From contig NZ_JVFV01000041.1 of NCBI RefSeq assembly GCF_001073085.1, positions 19,757 through 83,756 on the forward strand: a DNA stretch of 64,000 nucleotides. Reading direction: 5' to 3'. This DNA comes from Streptococcus pseudopneumoniae (GTDB lineage: Bacteria; Bacillota; Bacilli; Lactobacillales; Streptococcaceae). Positions 60,080 through 64,000 of the stretch are shown here, in pieces. The stretch's first letter is position 1. Each line of letters starts with the position of its first letter. A program made the translations under genes and the position numbers. A model generated the notes under the pieces. It did not search any database and was not told the origin of the DNA. It saw only the letters and a program-made list of their open reading frames with translations.

Positions 60080-62035
60080 TTATTTTTCTAATGGTTTACG
60101 AAGGTAACCATAAACTACACCACTAACAAGTGCTCCAATCAAGACAAAGACAAGGTAAAGAAGGGCATTTGTTGTAAGGGCGATAACGAAGATTCCTCCG
60201 TGAGGTGCCATCAGTTTGATTCCTGCAAGACCAACAAGTCCACCTGCTACTGCTGAACCAAGGATAAAGCTTGGGATCGCACGAGCTGGGTCAGCTGCAC
60301 CAAACGGAATCGCACCTTCAGTAATGAATGACAAGCCCATAACGATGTTAGTCAAACCTGAGTTACGTTCTTCTTTGGTGAATTTATCTTTGAAAAGAAG
60401 AGTTGCGACAAAGATTGCAAGTGGTGGAACCATTCCTCCAGCCATTACTGCTGCCATAGCTACTGAACCACCTGTTGACACTGTTGCTGCAAGCGTACCA
60501 GTACCAAAGACATAAGCTGCTTTATTGACAGGTCCACCCATATCGACAGCCATCATTCCTCCAAGAACGACTCCTAGAAGGACAGCCGAACCACCTTCAA
60601 GACCACCAAGGAAATTGTTCATACCGGTGTTGATAGCAGCCATAGGAATGTTCACAGCCAGCATAACAAATCCTGTCAAGATTGTTCCAAAAAGTGGCAA
60701 GAGAAGGATTGATTTAGCACCTTCAAGAGAACGTGGAACCTTCACGTATTTCTTAACCAAGAGTACCAAGGCACCAGCGATAAATCCACCAACAAGGGCT
60801 CCTAGGAAACCTGATGATACACCTGCAAGAGCTGAAGTTGCTTCACCACCTTGAGCGTAAGGGATTTTACCAAAGGCAAAACCTTCTTTGGCAATAGCTC
60901 CAGCTACGAAACCTGCTACCAAACCTGGTTTTTCAGCGATTGAGTAAGCAACATATCCTGCAAATACTGGAAGCATCAAACCAAAGGCTGCGCCACCGAT
61001 TTTCATGAACATAGAAGCGAGTTCATGGTAAGATCCAAGATTTCCGAGGCTATCGTTTGGTACACCCATAGCACCATCAATCAAGAAAGCAAGGGCAATC
61101 ATGATACCACCACCGATAACGAATGGCAACATTTGAGATACACCACTCATCAAGTGTTTATAGAAGGCCCCACCAAGGCTTTGTTTTTCGTTGCTTGCTG
61201 TTGCAGTTTTTGCTCCATGAGTAGCATGGTAAACTTCAGCATCTCCTGATAGAGCCAAGTTGATCAGCTCTTCTGTCTTACGGATACCGTCTGCAACTGG
61301 ACGATTAACCAAAGGTTTGCCATCAAAGCGGTCCATCTCAACTGCTTTATCTGCAGCGATGATAACAGCTTTAGCCTTACGAATATCTTCTGATGTCAAT
61401 TTGTTGCCAACACCGCTAGCACCATTGGTTTCAACCTTGATACCGACACCCATTTCCGCGGCCACTTTTTGAAGAGCTTCTTGTGCCATGTACGTGTGGG
61501 CAATTCCTGTTGTACAAGCTGTAACTGCTACGATGAAGTCATCAGAGTCATTCGCAGGAACTTGTACTGGTTCTTGAGCTTTTTCTGAAGCTTGGTTAAA
61601 GAGTTCAATAACTTGATCAGCTGATGTTACTTGACGAAGTTTGTCAGCAAAGCCGTCTTTCATCAAATATTGTGACAATTCTGCCAAGGCAGCCAAGTGA
61701 GTATCATTGGCACCTTCTGGAGCAGCAATCATAAAGAAGAGGTCAGTTGGTTGTCCATCTAAACTTTCGTAGTCAACACCCTTGTTTGATTTAGCAAAGA
61801 GAACAGTCGCTTCTTTGACAGCAGCGTTTTTGCTGTGTGGCATTGCAATACCATCACCCAAACCTGTAGAAGTCAAAGCTTCACGCGCTAAGATTCCTTC
61901 TTTAAAAGTTTCAAAATCTGTCACGTATCCGTGTTCAACCAAACTATGAATCATTTCATCAATAGCTGCTGTTTTTTCAGTTGCTTGCAAATCAAGCAAC
62001 ATGACATCTTTTCTCAATAAATCCTGAATTTTCAT
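60080..62035 (-). CDS. fruA: PTS fructose-specific EIIABC
   Basis: Takes up fructose and phosphorylates it to fructose-1-phosphate. It has 651 aa with fused domains. EIIA (residues 1-150) has the phospho-His in DGIAMPHSKNA. EIIB (about 165-265) has the Cys-containing VTACTTGIAHTYMAQEAL. EIIC (about 285-645) is a hydrophobic membrane domain with about nine helices, including GGIMIALAFLIDG and FITEGAIPFGAADP. The ATG overlaps the fruK stop by 4 bp. It is the third gene of fruR-fruK-fruA. Confidence 0.96.
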   Translation of the reverse strand: MKIQDLLRKDVMLLDLQATEKTAAIDEMIHSLVEHGYVTDFETFKEGILAREALTSTGLGDGIAMPHSKNAAVKEATVLFAKSNKGVDYESLDGQPTDLFFMIAAPEGANDTHLAALAELSQYLMKDGFADKLRQVTSADQVIELFNQASEKAQEPVQVPANDSDDFIVAVTACTTGIAHTYMAQEALQKVAAEMGVGIKVETNGASGVGNKLTSEDIRKAKAVIIAADKAVEMDRFDGKPLVNRPVADGIRKTEELINLALSGDAEVYHATHGAKTATASNEKQSLGGAFYKHLMSGVSQMLPFVIGGGIMIALAFLIDGAMGVPNDSLGNLGSYHELASMFMKIGGAAFGLMLPVFAGYVAYSIAEKPGLVAGFVAGAIAKEGFAFGKIPYAQGGEATSALAGVSSGFLGALVGGFIAGALVLLVKKYVKVPRSLEGAKSILLLPLFGTILTGFVMLAVNIPMAAINTGMNNFLGGLEGGSAVLLGVVLGGMMAVDMGGPVNKAAYVFGTGTLAATVSTGGSVAMAAVMAGGMVPPLAIFVATLLFKDKFTKEERNSGLTNIVMGLSFITEGAIPFGAADPARAIPSFILGSAVAGGLVGLAGIKLMAPHGGIFVIALTTNALLYLVFVLIGALVSGVVYGYLRKPLEK

Positions 62036-62943
62036 CTTTTTTCTACCTCAACTTTTTCATAAGTTTCTTTAATAAATGCTGCAGTCGCCAAGTCATCTGA
62101 GAAGGTTGTCGCTGTTCCACAAGCCACTCCCCATTTGAAGGCTTCTACTGCGTCTTTTGATTTGACAAACTCACCCGTAAATCCAGCAACCATAGAGTCA
62201 CCAGCACCCACTGAGTTTTTCACTGTTCCCTTGATCGGTTTAGCAAAGTAAGCTCCCTCTGATGTTACCAGAAGGGCACCATCACCAGCCATAGAAATAA
62301 TCACGTTTTGAGCACCTTTAGCCAGCAACTCACGAGCATATTTTTCAATCTCATCTAAGCTTTCAAGTTTGACTCCAAAGATAGCCCCAAGTTCATGATT
62401 ATTTGGTTTGACCAAAAGTGGCTGGTAGTCCAAACTATCAATCAAGGTCTGACCTTCAAAGTCACAGACCACTTGAGCGCCTGTCTGACGAGTCAAGGCA
62501 ATCAAATCTTTGTAAATAACATTGCCTAGATTTTTAGCACTCGAACCTGCAAAGACAACTGTATCTTCTGCTGTTAAACTTGAAAGAATAGCTTTTAACT
62601 CTTCAAGTTGTTCAGCTTCAACAGTAGGACCAGTCCCATTGATTTCTGTTTCTTGATCTGCTTTGATCTTGACGTTGATACGCGTATCTTCTGCTACTTG
62701 GACAAAGCGTGTTTCAATTTTCTCTTCAGCTAAAGTATCAGTGATAAATTTACCTGTAAAGCCACCGATGAAGCCTGTCGCAGTATTTGGAATATCCAAG
62801 CGTTTCAAGACACGGCTAACATTGATTCCCTTACCACCAGCAAACTTATCATCACTGTCCATACGATTGACACTACCAACTTCCACTTTATCCAGACGGA
62901 CAATGTAGTCAATAGATGGATTTAGTGTGACTGTATAAATCAT
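62032..62943 (-). CDS. fruK: 1-phosphofructokinase
   Basis: Phosphorylates fructose-1-phosphate to the 1,6-bisphosphate, linking fructose uptake to glycolysis. It has 303 aa of the PfkB family. The N-terminal MIYTVTLNPSIDYIVRL is typical, FAGGKGINVSRVLKRL is the first PfkB signature, and NSVGAGDSMVAGF near residue 247 the second, with the catalytic Asp. It overlaps fruR and fruA by 4 bp each, so the three are translationally coupled. Confidence 0.96.
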   Translation of the reverse strand: MIYTVTLNPSIDYIVRLDKVEVGSVNRMDSDDKFAGGKGINVSRVLKRLDIPNTATGFIGGFTGKFITDTLAEEKIETRFVQVAEDTRINVKIKADQETEINGTGPTVEAEQLEELKAILSSLTAEDTVVFAGSSAKNLGNVIYKDLIALTRQTGAQVVCDFEGQTLIDSLDYQPLLVKPNNHELGAIFGVKLESLDEIEKYARELLAKGAQNVIISMAGDGALLVTSEGAYFAKPIKGTVKNSVGAGDSMVAGFTGEFVKSKDAVEAFKWGVACGTATTFSDDLATAAFIKETYEKVEVEKR

Positions 62944-63680
62944 ACTTCGATAACCTCCGTTTTTTCTTTGATAGCTGGCAAGAGTTCGTGACCCTTGCTT
63001 GTAATCACAATAGCTCGTTTTATAGGGGCGACCTTAGCGAAACAAGACTGACCAATCTTAGACGAATCCGCCAAAACATAGGTTTGTTTGGCATTTTCTA
63101 GAATAGCACGCTTAACAGCTCCCTCCTCCATATCTGGAGTTGTATAGTAACCTTCATCCACACCGTTCATTCCGATAAAGGCACGGTCAAAGTGAAGCTG
63201 GTTAATCTGATTAAGCGCAACACCACCGATGCTGGCATCAGTCGTCATTTTAACCCCACCGCCAATAATAACTGTCGGGATTTGCTTATCCACTAATTGA
63301 ACCGCATGGTGAATGGAGTTAGTCACAACAGTAATGTCTTTTCGCTCCAATTCCTTAATGAGAAAGGCTGTTGTACTTCCTGCATCCACAAAGATAACAT
63401 CTTTTTCTTTGATGAGGGAAGCTGCCTTTTGCGCAATTAATTTTTTTTCTTGAAGGTTTTTGACAGATTTCTCTTGAATGGTTTCTTCTTCTTGCAAGGA
63501 GTGAGGCAACTCTGCACCTCCATGCACTCGGCGAAGTTTATTTTCCGATTCCAACTCATCTAAATCGCGTCTAACTGTTGATTCTGAAGTATCCAGCAAG
63601 CCTACTAATTTCTCTAAAGTAACGACTTTATGTTTACTCAGCTCCTCTAAAATCAACTTTTTTCTCTCAGTTTTTAGCAC
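62940..63680 (-). CDS. fruR: DeoR-family fructose operon repressor
   Basis: A 246-aa regulator expected to sense fructose-1-phosphate and control fruRKA. The N-terminal helix-turn-helix is VVTLEKLVGLLDTSESTVRRD, followed by LRRVHGGAELP. The effector domain has DAGSTTAFLIKEL, IIGGGVKMTTDASIGG and FIGMNGVDEGYYTT. The start is a GTG at 63678-63680, with a strong AGGAGGTGAGTAA upstream. It is first in the operon, just after the operator array. Confidence 0.95.
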   Translation of the reverse strand: MLKTERKKLILEELSKHKVVTLEKLVGLLDTSESTVRRDLDELESENKLRRVHGGAELPHSLQEEETIQEKSVKNLQEKKLIAQKAASLIKEKDVIFVDAGSTTAFLIKELERKDITVVTNSIHHAVQLVDKQIPTVIIGGGVKMTTDASIGGVALNQINQLHFDRAFIGMNGVDEGYYTTPDMEEGAVKRAILENAKQTYVLADSSKIGQSCFAKVAPIKRAIVITSKGHELLPAIKEKTEVIEV

Positions 63681-63712
63681 TTACTCACCTCCTGTTAACG
63701 ATTACAATAATC

Positions 63713-63740
63713 ATTCTATCACAAAAAATAGCAAAGTCAA
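63713..63740 (-). promoter_or_regulatory. fruRKA promoter
   Basis: TTGACT (63735-63740), 16-bp spacer, TAGAAT (63713-63718) on the minus strand. Confidence 0.75.
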
Positions 63741-63780
63741 GCATTTTTTGTCATTTTCTTTCATTTTCTATCATTTTGCC
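63741..63780 (-). promoter_or_regulatory. Four 10-bp-spaced FruR operator repeats
   Basis: CATTTT starts at 63742, 63752, 63762 and 63772, exactly one helical turn apart (GAAAATGA-type units on the minus strand). They abut the -35. DeoR-family FruR proteins of lactic bacteria are known to use multiple direct repeats next to the promoter. Confidence 0.65.
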
Positions 63781-63841
63781 AATTGTTTGAATTTTATTTG
63801 CAAGATACTTGCCTTTATGATAAACTATTTTAGTAAGTATT

Positions 63842-63929
63842 GGAAGATTACTCAAGAGGCTTAAGAGGCCGTGTTGGAAACGCGGTAGGCGTGTGAAAGC
63901 GTGCGTGGGTTCGAATCCCATGTCTTCCG
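63842..63929 (+). tRNA. tRNA-Ser (anticodon GGA)
   Basis: 88 nt. The acceptor arm GGAAGAT pairs with GTCTTCC (63922-63928) and G follows as discriminator. The anticodon stem-loop is CCGTG-TTGGAAA-CGCGG, giving anticodon GGA for Ser UCC/UCU. A long variable arm (GGCGTGTGAAAGCGTGC) marks a class II tRNA. The T arm is GTGGG-TTCGAAT-CCCAT. CCA is not encoded. Confidence 0.96.
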
Positions 63930-63946
63930 TTGCTATAGTGTAGAGA

Positions 63947-63994
63947 GTGGGACAGAAATCGGTAATTCGTTAGAATTCGATTTCGTCGTCCCAC
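63947..63994. repeat. Intergenic hairpin repeat at the window end
   Basis: GTGGGAC (63947-63953) pairs with GTCCCAC (63988-63994). Inside, ATCG and GAATT arms pair again, making a long hairpin. It resembles a dispersed streptococcal intergenic repeat, but no T-tract follows, so I do not call it a terminator. Confidence 0.5.
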
Positions 63995-64000
63995 CTCCGC

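Overview
The window looks like a chromosome segment of a mitis-group Streptococcus (S. mitis / S. oralis / S. pneumoniae relatives). The evidence is the ciaRH pair, the conserved order pepN-ciaR-ciaH-DUF3270, the metG / macrolide-exporter-like ABC operon / gor block, a complete BOX repeat, YSIRK/LPXTG giant surface enzymes and strong low-GC Gram-positive promoters (TTGACA-N16/17-TATAAT, often extended TGn -10). Most genes lie on the minus strand. All database-style statements are from memory of families; no search was run.

Layout. 1-13 kb: end of deoB, rpiA, a U32 peptidase-like gene with an apparently leaderless promoter, DUF3270, ciaHR, pepN, then a tightly packed operon (about 12.1 to 7.2 kb) containing DUF2829, an SDR, four or five small immunity-like proteins (two SMI1/KNR4, one Imm51-like), a NUDIX protein, a detached PEP-utilising-enzyme TIM-barrel domain and an ASCH protein. 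12-25 kb: aldo/keto reductase, metG, a three-gene MacAB-like exporter, glutathione reductase, bioY with a BirA-like operator, and the rpsP-khpA / mazG / hydrolase / rimM-trmD / ATP-cone block. 25-29 kb: a scarred accessory spot with a broken gene, duplicated 3' tails, a TMEM175-like channel gene, then a DeoR regulator with a Cof-type HAD phosphatase. 29-40 kb: slrA, a zinc-ribbon protein, an ABC-F / vanZ / rlmN / yutD operon, an aquaglyceroporin, an esterase-esterase-ATP-grasp operon, and thiI with its cysteine desulfurase. 40-56 kb: a DUF6556 protein behind a CiaR-type promoter, a BOX element, then two giant cell-wall-anchored glycan-degrading enzymes (GH20+GH84, 2720 aa; trypsin-like protease+GH101, 2302 aa). 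56-64 kb: ftsK, a HEAT-like protein, the fruRKA fructose operon and tRNA-Ser(GGA).

How the parts work together. The two giant enzymes make a host O-glycan/mucin degradation locus on the cell surface. GH101 would release core-1 disaccharide from Ser/Thr, GH20 and GH84 would remove beta-linked N-acetylhexosamines, and the fused serine protease could cut the exposed peptide backbone. Both genes carry a cre-like site directly upstream, so they are probably under CcpA catabolite control. The upstream gene has the cre on its promoter. The downstream gene has a cre just after an intrinsic terminator and no obvious promoter of its own. CiaRH is encoded in the window, and one of its likely targets (DUF6556) is 36 kb away in the same window. 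The fru operon carries four exact 10-bp-spaced operator repeats just upstream of its -35.

The strongest candidates for something new are the serine-protease/GH101 fusion (all catalytic residues present) together with its GH20/GH84 partner, and the orphan PEP-utilising domain that lacks the usual catalytic Cys-Gly-Glu, set in an operon of NUDIX, ASCH and immunity proteins.
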